From Scolanthus callimorphus (lineage: Eukaryota; Cnidaria; Anthozoa; Actiniaria; Edwardsiidae): DNA of 64,000 nt. Shown one piece after another: positions 11,975-23,652 of the stretch. Under the pieces are notes generated by a model. The model saw only the letters and a program-made list of their open reading frames with translations, was not told the origin of the DNA and did not search any database. A program made the position numbers and the translations under genes. Each line of letters begins with the position of its first letter. Within the stretch, counting starts at the first letter, position 1. Where the stretch lies: assembly GCA_033964015.1 (NCBI GenBank), contig CM066922.1, forward strand, positions 26,468,961 to 26,532,960. The letters are read 5' to 3'.

Positions 11975-12265
11975 TGAATAATTATTTAGTATTTTTCCCG
12001 AGCCACCTTAAAAGTTTAATTATGGGATATTTTGTAACAACCACATTCCTTGGAGCTAATGAAAGGATGTAAGCACAAAATTTGCGAAATAGACAGATCA
12101 ATACACTTTTTATGAGTACCTGACCGACAGCTAAAACTGGAATTATGGGATGCAGGGCAGATCCCTGGTGGAGCCATGCGTCGATTAAATCTTTGAATAG
12201 TTAGTGTTTTTTGTTGGAATTTTGGTGGCTCTGGCACGTAGATAATACCCTTGCAAGACTTTGTT
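11975..12265. repeat. Family R copy between two element H termini
   Basis: Runs from the 3' end of H copy 2 to the 5' end of the next H fragment. It contains 'cccgagccaccttaaaag', 'aattatgggatattttgtaa' and 'ggtggctctggcacgtagat'. The right junction 'gcaagacttt' equals that at 9720. Confidence 0.6.
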
Positions 12266-12600
12266 AATATATAGATTTAGCCACTGGCTAAAAGCGGAGC
12301 TGCCGGTTACATATTTTTCTGTGTTAATGAGACATGTGTTAATGCCATTGTACATAGATAGCCTGCCACCGTCATACCACGTGACTAAGCACTTGCTCTC
12401 CCCGACTCTTAGATAATTTCACCCAAGTTTGGTTGTCTGAGGCTCATCCCATCCAAAGATAATATATAGATTTAGCCACTGGCTAAAAGCGGAGCTCCGG
12501 GTTACATGTTTCCGTGAGAATAAAACATGGTTGTCATGGGTACATTGTTTGTCACTGTGGACTGGCTGTGTGGAAGACTATAACCTTCCCAATGGAATAA
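12266..12600 (+). mobile_element. Two truncated element H 5' ends in tandem
   Basis: AATATATAGATTTAGCC starts at 12266 and again at 12461, each followed by TGGCTAAAAGCGGAGCTCC or a near variant. Each copy runs less than 200 bp before diverging. The first has only a trace of the array (ACCCAAGTTTGGTTGTCTGA). Confidence 0.6.
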
Positions 12601-12640
12601 TTCTAACAAAGCACAAACATACCATAAAGAGAAAATATAT

Positions 12641-12740
12641 GTTATTTACCGGCTGGGAGGTCCGTATAGGGAAAAACTGTGACCGAGGCCGAGGTCACAG
12701 TTTTTTCCCTATACGGACCGACCTAAAGCCGGTAAATAAC
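12641..12740. repeat. 100-bp near-perfect palindrome
   Basis: The left arm GTTATTTACCGGCT... runs through GGTCCGTATAGGGAAAAACT, and the right arm is its complement ending AGCCGGTAAATAAC. The centre is 'gaggccga'. It would form a long hairpin. This is foldback/MITE architecture with no coding potential. Confidence 0.75.
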
Positions 12741-13295
12741 GTTTTTTTTTTCCAACTCAAAAATTTGATTTTTTTCGATGAAAACAAGCGCGCGAAAATG
12801 GTTACTGTGACCTAGGTCAGAGATAGGAAAATATTGCCCCCGCGCGCGCGCTCTAAGAACCAATCAGAATGCAGGATTCGTTACCGTGCCCTAGTCTAGA
12901 GGAAAAAAATAAAAGCTTTTATTTGTCAAGATATTCATAAAAGATTCAAGAAAATACCCACCATGGAATGAGCAGAGAAATTCAGAAAAGTTGGTTGCCA
13001 ATTTTGGTATTTGTATTTTTCTGCTTTGTATGTATTGGAAATTCCAATGGTAAGGGAAGGAATGGTAAGGGGAGGGCCATCCCAATTCGTGAGCTTTTCA
13101 GGGGAGGGACCATTTCCATTACATTAATTGTCCTTTTAAGAGCTATGTACCACTTTATGAGTTACGGAATTGTTCTCGCAGGGCTTGGAACATAACATTA
13201 CACAAAGGTGAGTGAAGAGTTGTACCTTTCCTAGTCGATCCTATGCACATTACATGGATGTTTCCCTAAAACACGCATGAGAGGGCATTTTTTTA
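12741..13295. other. Flank of the palindrome; no gene seen
   Basis: Contains a CG-alternating tract (about 12840-12850). Overlapping short open frames on both strands have no motif. Confidence 0.35.
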
Positions 13296-13455
13296 ATTGT
13301 GTGGTCCCAGAAAATATCCATACTCCTCCCTCTCGAAGGGGTGGTAAAAATACAGTATTTGTATGGAAAAGATCAGGTAAATTGATCCCCATCCCTCCAG
13401 AATTTCCAATCCCTTCCATGGGGGAGGGGTATGGATATATTGTGGAACCACACTT
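13296..13455. repeat. Dispersed foldback repeat (TGGTYCCAGAAAATATCC family)
   Basis: The left side reads GTGTGGTCCCAGAAAATATC and the right side GATATATTGTGGAACCACAC, its near complement. Between them are C/G-rich pieces such as CCTTCCATGGGGGAGG. Related pieces occur at 50-100, 15340-15440, 22260-22465 and 31775-31830. Confidence 0.6.
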
Positions 13456-14435
13456 TGCTGAAATTCCCAAAGAAAAAAAAAACCTACCCTATGTTCAAAA
13501 ACACCATGTATGATGTATGGTTAATGATCAGTTCATGGAAATCTAAAGCAAGTAATCTATTGTTTTAATGTTCACAAACCAGATGATCTAACAATCATGG
13601 ATACATTTTCTTTTCAAAAACACAAGACAGAGTCATGAGCAGGCTATACTAATTGTTATGTATAATATCATCTTAGTATAACCTCAGCTATAATTGAATT
13701 GCAGCAGCATTGCATTCTCACTAGCTGTCATAGGCTAATTGTAGACAAAGTTGGTTGATGCATTTACATCCTCTTAAATAATAAAAGCACTGCAAATGCA
13801 TTAAACTGATTCTTGACAAGTATTTAGAAATCATAGACATAGATAGTCGTTATTGTGACAGTACACCATGGGATGCATGTGCCGTTATTACAATAAAGTA
13901 TTAAAAAAGTGTAATAAATGTAAACTTGGAAAAGAAAGAGGAGACAAGGCGATGCCATTACATATTGTATTCTAATTCATGGCAGGGGGGAGGAGGGGGG
14001 TAGCCCTTGCCCTTCCACTGTTTTCTGTAAAGTTATTCCCTCTTATCTCTCATTGCCATACGTCTCTTATGAACTTCAAAGTCTGTTTTCAGTCCATGTA
14101 ATACTATTTTATATAATTTTGGCCTGTCCAAGAGCCATTTCTGGCTGCTGCTTTGTCGCTGAAATTGAAAGAGAAAAGCAATAAGTCTGATGAAGCTTAA
14201 AGACAAATCTTCTATTTTCCAGTCTTAAATAATACCATGCATGGCTAATTGGATACTATACATGCACATTTTAGTGACGAATTCATGAAATCAAGAATGA
14301 ATGAAATGATTTCTAATTGTTTTGTCTATGATTGACTAATTCCATCTTGTTCAGTTTCAAGAGTGGTTTTCCTAAACCCGTGAAGACATAGGTATAGAAT
14401 GTTAATTTAGCGAATACAGAAACAACAACATTGTA
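13456..14435. other. No gene seen
   Basis: AT-rich sequence without a supportable exon, RNA or complete mobile element. Confidence 0.35.
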
Positions 14436-15052
14436 TTGGCATCCATTCAGGGCTGTAACTACCTCATACAGCCATATTTTCATTACTGTAGTGCTGTATG
14501 GGGGACATGTGGCAAAGGGATGGCAAACACCCTCCAGATACTCCAAAACAGGGCAGCCAGGGTTTTGACCTTCTCAAATATTATGATAAACGGTCAAGAA
14601 GGGATTTACTGGATGAGCTAGAGTGGGACAATCTTGAGACCAGGAGGGACAAACAGCTAGCATTGATGATGTACAAAACCCAAAATGGAGGAATCCCAGA
14701 TTACCTCTCAAATATTTTCTTGTATTCCTAGCAAACTCATAAGTATAATTTTAAGTAGAGTTTTTCAGTTCCTGCTTAAAAATTAAGCCCTAGAACATCT
14801 TAAAGAAAACAATTTTGAGCTATCAGAATTGTCAATATATTAAATATAACTTTTTAATAATTTATGTATTTTATATTATTCATTATCTTTGTATCTACCA
14901 TTATCCCTATATTTTATTGTATATATATTTTAAATTGTACATAATATGTAAGTTAGATTATATTAATAGTTAGATACCATGTAATGCACTTTTGGTGATT
15001 ATATTATGTTAAAAAGTGCACTATAAATCAATAAATTATTATTTATTATTAT
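14436..15052 (+). mobile_element. 3' fragment of a second non-LTR retrotransposon
   Basis: Two adjacent frames encode the post-RT end of a CR1/L2-like protein. The first reads LIQPYFHYCSAVWGTCGKGM and LQNRAARVLTFSN (14450-14580). The second reads RRDLLDELEWDNLETRRDKQ and ends near 14731. The frame change at about 14580-14590 is a frameshift. The 3' tail has CACTATAAATCAATAAATTA followed by a (TTA)n-like tract to about 15052, a common 3' end for such elements. This is a dead 5'-truncated copy. Confidence 0.75.
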
Positions 15053-17714
15053 ATAACTCAATATATACTGAGCATACATTACTTCCAAGATTTTTGTGAT
15101 TGCATCTAGAATTTAGGTTCTGGTCATGTAAATGGAAAACATTTTTGGCAAAAAGATGTGAAACAAATAACCTTGGAAAAATGTAAACAAACAAATCATC
15201 AAGTACTGTTTTACCCTTGAAATGACAGATTGAAATGTTTCAAATCTTTTTTCAATGTGTGCTTCCAGAAAATCCTTCCCCCCTCCCTCCCCTCCACACA
15301 CACACATGAGCAGGTGTTAAAAAAGTGACCTCCCTACCCATCTGATATTTCCAAAGAAAAATACAGTACTTGTATGGAAGAAATCAGGTAATTGCCCCCA
15401 CCCCTCTGGAATTTCCTGTCCCTTCCGTGGTGATGCAATTTGCATCCTTTACCATGTCAAGCATCCCGGTTCTTCTTCTCCATGGAGACCTCTTGGCCTC
15501 CACTCTTTAACATTCCTTAATATTAATATCTGATGTGCCAAATACAGTGAACTGGTTTTGATTAGGTTTTGATAAATCCGTGAAATAGCATACTTAGCAC
15601 TAATGCACTCTAATTTCTTTGTTCTCTAATGTGCTCTCTTGACTACTACACTTTGAATATGATCCCAGTTGGGAAATTCACACATTCCCACTCGGATCTC
15701 AGATTAAAGCTTCGATCCAACCTGAGTTTTCATTTAGATCAGATATAAACACCTTGGGTATCTTAAATAGTCCAGTCTGGTATTATCTTCCCTTCAGGGT
15801 CATACTACCTCCCAAACAGTTGGGATAACACAGGGGCAGAAGAGCACCCCAAAAAGTGGGGGTACCGAACAGGCAAAAAATGAAGTGTGCATGTAATTTC
15901 TATTTTCCTTGTTAATTTTCACCTCACATATATTTTGAAGAAAATATGTCACAATGTAATCTTAACCCCTACTGAGCCTAATGTCACAACAGAAACAAAA
16001 ACAACAAACAAAAAGGTTCTTCTGTTCTTTTCTTTTTTACGTGTAGGTAAATACAAAAAATATATAGTTTCAAAAAGCTCAGCCCCCACCCCCAGTTAAA
16101 AATGTCAGCACCCACTGCCCCCGGGTCCACAGCTATTTAGGATTAGTTTAGTGTTTATATTACCTAGGTACTAGTTTTATGTTACAGATGTACTGTACCA
16201 GTGTTATTATGATGCACAAAAAATAAGTGTTCAATAATAAAATTCAAATAGGGAAACCTTTGTTTTTTGGGCATAGAAACATTAATATGGAACAGAATAA
16301 AGTGTTTTGCCAAAAGCAAGGTGAATACAGTGGTGACCCACCCCTTAATTGCACCAGCGCCCCCCTCCCCCCTCGATAAATAATGACCGGTCCCTAAACA
16401 GCAGGAAGTTAGCAGCGAAAAGAGATTAGTTCATCAATAAGTACACTGCACGTAAAATTGCCACTCTGACAGTCTACAATCCAACATGGGTGCAAATAAC
16501 AATAGGATTACCGTAGTTTTGTAATTAAGTTTTTGTTTTCTTGAGTTATTAGACTCAATTTCAGTTTTCTACTTAGACATGTGAACTTGTGAAATGCAGA
16601 GAAGAGAGGCCTGTGGTAGCAGGAAAACAAAAACAAATGACATAATTTTCCCATCCTTACCGTGTTTTCTAGGAGAGGAAATCCAGAATGTCGAATTTTA
16701 GGCGTCGAGGAAAACCCGCATAACCCGCAGTGTGAGAGGAAGTTGGCAGGTGCCAAAAACACTAGCTTTGTCTCGAAGTCTTGCTTTTCTCTTCTAGTTT
16801 TCATTTTTGTGACATTCAGTTCCTTCGCTTTCAAAAACATGACACAACTCGGTCGTTCGGTCTTGGACTATTAATTAAATAAAGGTTTCTGTTCTGTTCT
16901 AAGTTAAGTCAAATCCTAAGTTACTCCTTTCCGGTCCTGCCGATTCGCGAGTCGTCTCGGATTCAAACTATCAAAATGCAATGTTCGATATACACAATGA
17001 ACAGCGACGTTTACCTTTATTCATGTGTGTAGAAACAACTTTAGTGTATCCTGCCTGAACTCCCATTTCCCTATAAAGAAAGTGAGTTTAACTTTAAACA
17101 ACTCGCAATGGCCGCCATTATCGCATTATTAACTTAAGAACTCGTCTCCCCTCACACTTTTATTTCTCCTACTTATCAAACCGTATCGACTAACACGTTT
17201 AACTACCGTTATGTGGAAATCAAAACAAAGTTTTATTCAATTAACCAAGAAGTAATCTAGCAAAGCAGTATTTGGGTAGTTCAGCTCATGACTTTCATGT
17301 GGTCCAGGCCGTAGCTTCGCTCTAAAACAACAAAGACGGCGACAGTCGACAACAATATTACAAAAGTGAATAAAAACCCACCTTTTACGGTTCCTCCATC
17401 TAATTTTAGTCCCCTCAAAAGCCACTGTTCTATTATAAACGCCTCATGTCCGCTAGACCACGACTGTAGACGTAGTGTTTCATGTTTTTTCATATACAAT
17501 TAGTTGGCTGCTCGCCGAATCTCGCCTCTCGGCTTCTTGTTGTCAACGAGAAGACTATTTTGACTTCTACATACACTTGTTGCTCCGAAATTTGCGTAGT
17601 ACGATTCTAGTTGGTTCTCACAGCCGCTCCCATGTGTAGTTTCGTCTTCTGCATTTGCCACGAATCGAAGTACTTAACTCAATATTATAAATCTTCTTAG
17701 TTTCTTTATTGGTT
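15053..17714. other. Intergenic or intronic stretch, no supported gene
   Basis: It contains a piece of the ATCCATACC foldback family (about 15330-15440) and C-rich patches. On the minus strand, 17281-17499 reads a 72-codon frame with a hydrophobic stretch (FLFTFVILLSTVAVFVVL), and an AATAAA on that strand lies near 17230. This could be a terminal exon, but no homology was recognised and a competing frame overlaps it, so it is not called. Confidence 0.3.
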
Positions 17715-17970
17715 TCCTGTAGTGTGACGTCAGTATCGAGCCAGCAGCGCCCCCCTGACTACCTACCCCTCCCCCTGTCGCGTCGCTCGGCTCCATGTTG
17801 TGACGTCACCGGCGAGCGATCGCGAAAACGCGCGACCATCACCAAAGCATCGACCACCCACCCCTCCCCAGTCATTCGGGTGTCACTCACTTGACGGCGC
17901 CATGTTGTGACGTCATGCCAATCTGTGACGTCAGGCTTCACGGCACGCACGGAAAAATGGCGGGAAATCT
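17715..17970. promoter_or_regulatory. GC-rich block with four dispersed CRE palindromes
   Basis: Outside any array, TGACGTCA occurs at 17725, 17801, 17908 and 17926 in a block that is much more GC-rich than its flanks. Two of the sites follow CCATGTTG, and AAAATGGCGG lies at 17954-17963. This composition fits a promoter or CpG-rich regulatory block, with the CREB/ATF family as the candidate binders. No adjacent gene was identified, and it lies about 100 bp from an element H terminus, so it could equally be old element sequence. Confidence 0.35.
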
Positions 17971-18072
17971 CGACGTCGAAAATTCATTGGCATCCCTTTG
18001 CGACTGTGATGCTTTGGGTACCCTGTGGTAATTCATACATGCGCTATTATTATTTGCGATCGTTTGGACGCT

Positions 18073-18131
18073 TTTTCCTTAGGTATGGTGCTCCGCTCTG
18101 CGGCCTTCGGCCGCAAAGGAGCTCCGCTATA
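18073..18131 (+). mobile_element. Element H subfamily B 3' terminus
   Basis: Carries TAGGTATGGTGCTCCGCT, then the hairpin TGCGGCCTTCGGCCGCA, then GGAGCTCCGCTA, as at 30948-30993. It lies directly before another array, giving a head-to-tail arrangement. Confidence 0.6.
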
Positions 18132-18139
18132 AACTTTTT

Positions 18140-18727
18140 CTCGTTTTATGACGTCATCGATGACGTCATACCACGTGGCCAGGCAGCTGCACCCCCCTTG
18201 CCACTAAGACAACGTCACCCAAGTTTGGTTGTCTGGGGTTCATCCCTTCCCGAGATATATTGTTTTACTCATATGATGACGTCGTTGATGACGTCATACC
18301 ACGTGACCATGCAGTTGCACCCCCCTTGCCACTAAGACAACTTCACCAAAGTTTGGTTGTCTGAGGTTCATCCCTTCTCGAGATATATTGTTTTTCTCCT
18401 ATGATGACGTCATTGATGACGTCATACCACGTGACCACGCAGTTGCACCCCCCTTGTCACTAAGACAACTTCACCCAAGTTTGGTTGTCTGAGGTTCATC
18501 CCTTCCCGAGATATATTGTTTTTCTCTTATGATGACGTCATTGATGACGTCATACCACGTGACCATGCAGTTGCACCCCCCTTGTCACTAAGACAACTTC
18601 ACCCAGGTTTGGTTGTCTGAGCTTCATCCCTTCCCGAGATATATTGTTTTTCTCTTATGATGACGTCATTGATGACGTCATACCACGTGACCAGGCAGTT
18701 GCACCCCCCTTGTCACTAAGACAACTT
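18140..18727. repeat. 128-bp CRE-palindrome array, subfamily B
   Basis: About five units with GATGACGTCATTGATGACGTCA variants, then TACCACGTGACCA. The intervening sequence is that of subfamily B (GTTGCACCCCCCTTGTCACT). The array stops at AGACAACTT (18719-18727), the target duplication of the element at 18728, and resumes at 23653. Confidence 0.85.
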
Positions 18728-19065
18728 GGTCGTGGCTAGATGTCATCCTCCAGAAGGAGGGATCGAGAGGGACTAGTTCCGAAGGTAACTTCGGAAATCG
18801 TCGGAAAACAACATGGCGGCCTACGGTCCTCTCGCTACTTTACACTATTTTGCTGATTTATATGGAGTGTGTTGGCTAAGAATCAAGGAGAACCAACTGA
18901 GATATTGCATTTATGTCCAATCGTTTATGTGTATAATTAAGATTTGCCAATTTGAGCCAGATTCATCAGCAGAAGGATTTTTCATATATAAAGATAAAGC
19001 GACATCCGTCAAAAGGAGGTTTGGTAAAAAAGGGCATCTTCCACAAGGAGGTTCTCACTTTTTTA
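18728..19065 (+). repeat. Left TIR of the 4.9-kb element
   Basis: Closely matches the complement of 23318-23652. It contains an open frame (18813-19085) starting at AACATGGCGGCC and including FADLYGVCWLRIKENQLRYC. The right TIR has a very similar frame on the other strand. This shared frame has no recognised domain. The Met codon context resembles the YY1-type GATGGCGGC motif common at animal promoters. Confidence 0.75.
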
Positions 19066-20449
19066 AATATCACCTTTCAAGGTAAAGATCCAACTTGAAA
19101 ACCACGCTTTGCCTGATAAAGGGAGAGAGAGCAACTCTTATTACCGCTTTAAACCTTTGAAATGATTATTTCTACCCATAATTTTGAGGAAAACTTTTTG
19201 TGCACAAGACTTTGCTTCGTGTTTTCATGAGCTGACAACTTCATAATATAACATCATACTTCATATTCTCAAGGCAACAATTCAGGGTTAAAGTGCCTTA
19301 TAATGTGAAAATCGCCGGGGGGGGGGGGGGGACTCCCATATTTTGGGGCCTTTTAGGGTTTAAAATCAGGCCTCTGGTACCTTTTAAGGGGTAAAATTCA
19401 AAAACTTGCAATAGTTACCTGTTAAACTCATCGTCTCAGATAAGTTGGGGTAGGTACTGGAGCGCTTGCAAGGTACACCCTCCAAGCAAGCGCTACCCGG
19501 GAAACCATGGCAACCGGGCCACAGCTCCCCGCCCACACAGGAGTACCCGTCACACTGAGAAGTGACTCAGTGGAATTATACTTACCTAGACCCACTCTAG
19601 CGGCAGGTGGGAGGGAAAACAACTTTCTGGAGGCAAGCACGAGTTTCTAGCTGAACTGGAAGTGCAACCAGGCCAAAGGCACCCGAAGTGATGGGGGGTC
19701 CCAACGCGCCCAGCAGGGGCAGATTCCCAGGAGCGCACGCTCGACTTTTAGAGGTCCGTTTTAGAGGTCCGTTCTATAGCAAATCACACTTGTTGGTAGC
19801 CTGAATTTCAGACGCATTTTCCCTCATAAAAAAATATGAGAGAAAATTATGAGGGAAAATAATGTCTTCTTGGTACCTTTTAGGTCAAAATCAACTAAGC
19901 GATGCCATTTTAGGTACCTTTCAGGGGTAGAATTGAAAGTTCCTGACGAGCACCCCTGCCCCAAAAATTGGGGAGTCCCATCGACAACTTTTCTCAAAAT
20001 CACACATTCACATGACTAAAAAAAGATAAATTTAATGATCTTTCTTTCATACATAGATGCCATTCAGCCGCTTAACAAAATTATTGGCGATTGTTTTAGG
20101 ACTAGGTAAAATAACTAGTTCAAGTTGTGTAGCCGGTTGCATTGAATTTGGTCAAAATAAACTTACTTTTACTTGTGTGTGTGTGTGTGGGGGGGGGGTG
20201 GTAATGGACATTTTCTGAACCACACATTGTATCCCATGGTGCATAAAATCATGTTGCTTCCATGTTATAGCCACTCAATAGATTCAGTCAGCCTCAACAT
20301 GTTGTCTATGGATACCAAGTTGGGTGATTTTTAGCCTAGCCTCCGAAAAGATGAAACGTTATCGTTCGGCAATTGGTGAGAATTTCCATTGAAGAAAAAT
20401 GTTTTGTTAATCTCCTTTTTTAGGATGACATGATAAAAACTGTTACAAA

Positions 20450-21400
20450 ACAACAGCCTCCTTCTGAAGGATGACATGATAAAAGTATAAAAGCACAGCC
20501 CCCTTCTGAAGGATGACACAATAAAAAGTTTTAAATTCACAGCCTCCTTGTGGAGGATGACACAATAAAAAGTTTTAAAATCACAGACTCCTTCTGAAAG
20601 ATGACATGATAAAAAGTTTTAAAATCACAGCTTCCTTCTGAAGGATGACACAATAAATGTTTTAAAATCATAGCCCCTTATGACACAATCAACGTTTTAA
20701 AATCATAGCCTCCTTCTGAAGGGTGCCACAATAAATGTTTTAAAATCACAGCCTCCTTCTGAAGGATGACATGATAAAAAGTTTTAAAATCACAGCCTCC
20801 TGAAGGATGACACAATAAATGTTTTAAAATCATAGCCTCCTTCTGAAGGATGACACAATAAATGTTTTAAAATCACAGCCTCCTTCTGAAGGATGACACT
20901 AAAATGTTTTAAAATCACAGCCTCCTTCTGAAGGATGACATGGTAAAAAGTTTTAAAATCACAGCCTCTTCTGAAGGATGACAAAACAAATGTTTTAAAA
21001 TCACAGCCTCCTTCTGAAGGATGACACTAAAATGTTTTAATATAAATCACAGCCTCCTTCTGAAGGATGACACTAAAATGTTTTAATATAAATCTCAGCC
21101 TCCTTCTGAAGGATGACACTAAAATGTTTTAATATAAATCACAGCCTCCTTCTGAAGGATGACACTAAAATGTTTTAATATAAATCACAGCCTCCTTCTG
21201 AAGGATGACACTAAAATGTTTTAATATAAATCACAGCCTCCTTCTGAAGGATGACACTAAAATGTTTTAATATAAATCACAGCCTCCTTCTGAAGGATGA
21301 CACAATAAATGTTTTAAAATCATAGCCTCCTTCTGAAGGATGACACAATAAATATTTTAAAATCATAACCTCCTTCTGATGGATGACACAATAAATGTTC
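20450..21400. repeat. About 44-bp minisatellite sharing the transposon terminal motif
   Basis: Roughly 20 degenerate units with the core CCTCCTTCTGAAGGATGACA followed by an A/T-rich spacer (AATAAATGTTTTAAAATCA). The core is the same as the sequence 15 bp inside the right end of the host element (around 23619-23638). A second block lies at 21718-21890, beyond an insertion. Frames through it (HPSEGGCDFKTF and variants) are repeat by-products. Confidence 0.85.
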
Positions 21401-21404
21401 TAAT

Positions 21405-21712
21405 TATATAGGCAGCTCGAAATCCCATTGTGCCGGCAGATCGATTTTTCTTGAATCGTCCAATTATTTTTTAATTGGATCGCGCGCGCTCTAATTGGAC
21501 AGTTCGCGCTAAAATTGGACAGTTTGGGTTTGAACATTGATGTTATATAATTAATAAATAACAGGACTCCATGCTTGTCCAATTAAGAAAAAAAAATGGA
21601 TGATTCCTCAGAACTCCAAATTGGACTCGGCCTGCGGCCTCGTCCAATTTTGGAGTTCCTCTGAATCATCCATTTTTTTCTTAATTGGACAGCATGGAGT
21701 CCTATTATATAT
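21405..21712. repeat. Palindromic insertion splitting the minisatellite
   Basis: Between two minisatellite blocks lies AT-rich sequence with a strong palindrome from about 21560 to 21705. Its arms start AGGACTCCATGCT and run through GTCCAATTAAGAAAAAAA; the centre is GGACTCGGCCTGCGGCCTCG. AATTGGAC is repeated through the left part. It is probably a nested MITE. Confidence 0.6.
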
Positions 21713-21717
21713 ACTAA

Positions 21718-21890
21718 TTTAAATCGCAGCCTCCTTCTGAAGGATGACATGATAAAAAATTATAAAACCACAGCCTCCTTCTGAAGGATGACCTGATAAA
21801 AAGTTTTAAAGTCGCAGCCCCCTTCTGAAGGATGACCTGATAAAAAGTTTTAAAGTCACAGCCTCCTTCTGAAGGATGAGCTGATAAAAG
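21718..21890. repeat. Second block of the 44-bp minisatellite
   Basis: Three to four units of CCTCCTTCTGAAGGATGACM with GATAAAAAGTTTTAAA spacers, continuing the array at 20450-21400. Confidence 0.8.
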
Positions 21891-23317
21891 GGTATTATTT
21901 TTATTATTGAACACAACGTTTGCTTGTCTTTGACTCCTTGGTATGCTCATGTGCTATGTTATCAGCCACTCAAAATCAACATGAAAAACTTAAAAAGTGC
22001 AAAAGCCTTCAGAATATGTGTAGAAACGTCTTAAATAACAAATGTGTGTTTCCAAAAATATCCATACTTACTTTGAATTAATACTACCTACTATTGTACA
22101 TACACACCCCCATTGGTGTGTTTTGTGAGAAATAAAGACTATATTTTGTATCTGTATCTGTTATTGACGGGGATCTATAGGGATGTATTTTTTTTCATGG
22201 CGACGGTATTCCTTCCTTTGTGATGGACCTGAGAGGGAAGCAACCGACTGTTTCCTAAATGCACATTGTTTGGTTCCAGAAATTATCCATACCCCCCCTA
22301 TGGGAGGGATTGGAAATTCCAGAGGGGTGGGGGGAGGTCAATTTACCTGATCATTTCCATATAAATACTGGTGGTTTTTTTGGGGAAATTCCAGAGAGGT
22401 GGAGGGGTCACTTTTCAACACCCTTCCGTGGAGGTGGTATGGATATTTTTTTGGAACCACACATTATAAATACAAAAATCAGAACAAAATGACAGGTGGT
22501 CAATTTACCTGTATTTATTTTGCCTTTTTTTTTTTTTTTGGGGGGGGGGGGGGGGTTTGGAATGTGTGGTTCCAAAAAACATCCATATTTCTTGTCGGAA
22601 CATTGGTCTTACTATTAAATTCAAAATTTTATATTCAATTTGCATATTCAATTTAGTATTCATAGTTTCTGGCTTTTTCCACCAAAAACATTTCTATTGA
22701 TTGCATTGCATAGGAAGCGTGACACTGGTCTGGGCGGCTGCGAGGAGACTAGAACAACTTATGCAGATGAGTTAGAATATTGACATCATGAATTATTAAG
22801 GACCAAAGTCATGAGCAAATTACCTACTTATTTGCCAGTTCTCCACACACACCTTTTTATCTGTGCAATTAAAATAATATTTTTCCTGACAGGCACGCCT
22901 CTGAGATAAGTATTTTTGCAGGAGACTGAACATTTATTGACATATTGGTTACCATTTTTGTCTAGAGTGTTTTGATTATGATTGCAAATTCAAGTGCAGA
23001 AGTGGGAGGAACTATCAACTATCAAATTTAATAACTTTCAACAGAATTGGCTCAAAATGTATTTTACAGTAGGGTAAAATAGATTTCTTTCATTCTATCA
23101 GAGTAACTTATAAGCTTACCATTTTTTTTAGGAAAAACATTTTGTGAACACTATTTTAAAGCTTAAGTTTAACAATTATTTCTCCCTTCTTCCCATATTT
23201 TGCGCAAAGTATTAGTAATTATAAAAAAATATGGTTCTTGGTATCGCTTGCAAGCTGTCCTACTCTAGTGCAAGCTTCCAGTAACTTATTTTACTTGTTT
23301 TTTGGATAATGTGAGAA
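21891..23317. other. Interior of the 4.9-kb element; dispersed repeat pieces
   Basis: Contains copies of the GGAACCACAC/ATCCATACC foldback family (22255-22600) and a 16-base G run (22540-22555). No transposase-like frame was seen. Confidence 0.4.
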
Positions 23318-23652
23318 CCTCCTTGTGGAAGATGCCATTTTCTACCAAACCTCCTTTTGACGGATGTCGCTTTATCTTTATACATGTAAAATCCTTCTGC
23401 TGATGAATCTGGCTCAAATTGGCACATCTTAATTGTACACATAAGCGATTGGACATAAATGCAATATCTTAGTTGGTTTTTCTTGATTCTTAGCCAAAAC
23501 ACTGCATATAAATCAGCAAAATAGTGGTAAAGTAGCGAGAGGACCGTAGGCCGCCATGTTGTTTTCCGACGATTTCCGAACATTTCCGAAGTTACCTCCC
23601 GAAGTAGTCCCGAAGATCACCTCCTTCTGAAGGATGACATCTAGCCACGACC
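23318..23652 (-). repeat. Right TIR of the 4.9-kb element
   Basis: Complement of the left TIR with scattered substitutions. The minus-strand frame 23260-23583 contains FADLYAVFWLRIKKNQLRYC, matching the left TIR frame. The terminal 35 bases include CTCCTTCTGAAGGATGACAT. Confidence 0.75.

Larger units (their letters stand above)
18728..23652. mobile_element. 4.9-kb foldback transposon, 9-bp TSD (Mutator/Rehavkus-like)
   Basis: Begins GGTCGTGGCTAGATGTCATCC and ends with its complement GATGACATCTAGCCACGACC. The direct repeat AGACAACTT flanks it (18719-18727 and 23653-23661). Removing one copy plus the element restores the subfamily B consensus 'ctaagacaacttcacccaag'. The TIRs are about 335 bp. 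Nine-base duplications with long TIRs fit Mutator-like elements, and Rehavkus members in particular carry minisatellites. No transposase was found in the interior, so the copy is probably non-autonomous. Confidence 0.8.

Noticed and set aside
12531..12815. 94-codon frame across the palindrome at 12641-12740
   Set aside because: The frame is created by the two complementary arms and has no motif.
19570..19600. ATACTTACCTAG, matching the 5' end of U1 snRNA
   Set aside because: The following sequence does not resemble U1 stem-loops or the Sm site, and the stretch lies inside a transposon.
20450..21400. CRISPR-like regular repeats
   Set aside because: The spacers are themselves repeated, there are no cas genes, and the context is eukaryotic. 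It is a minisatellite.
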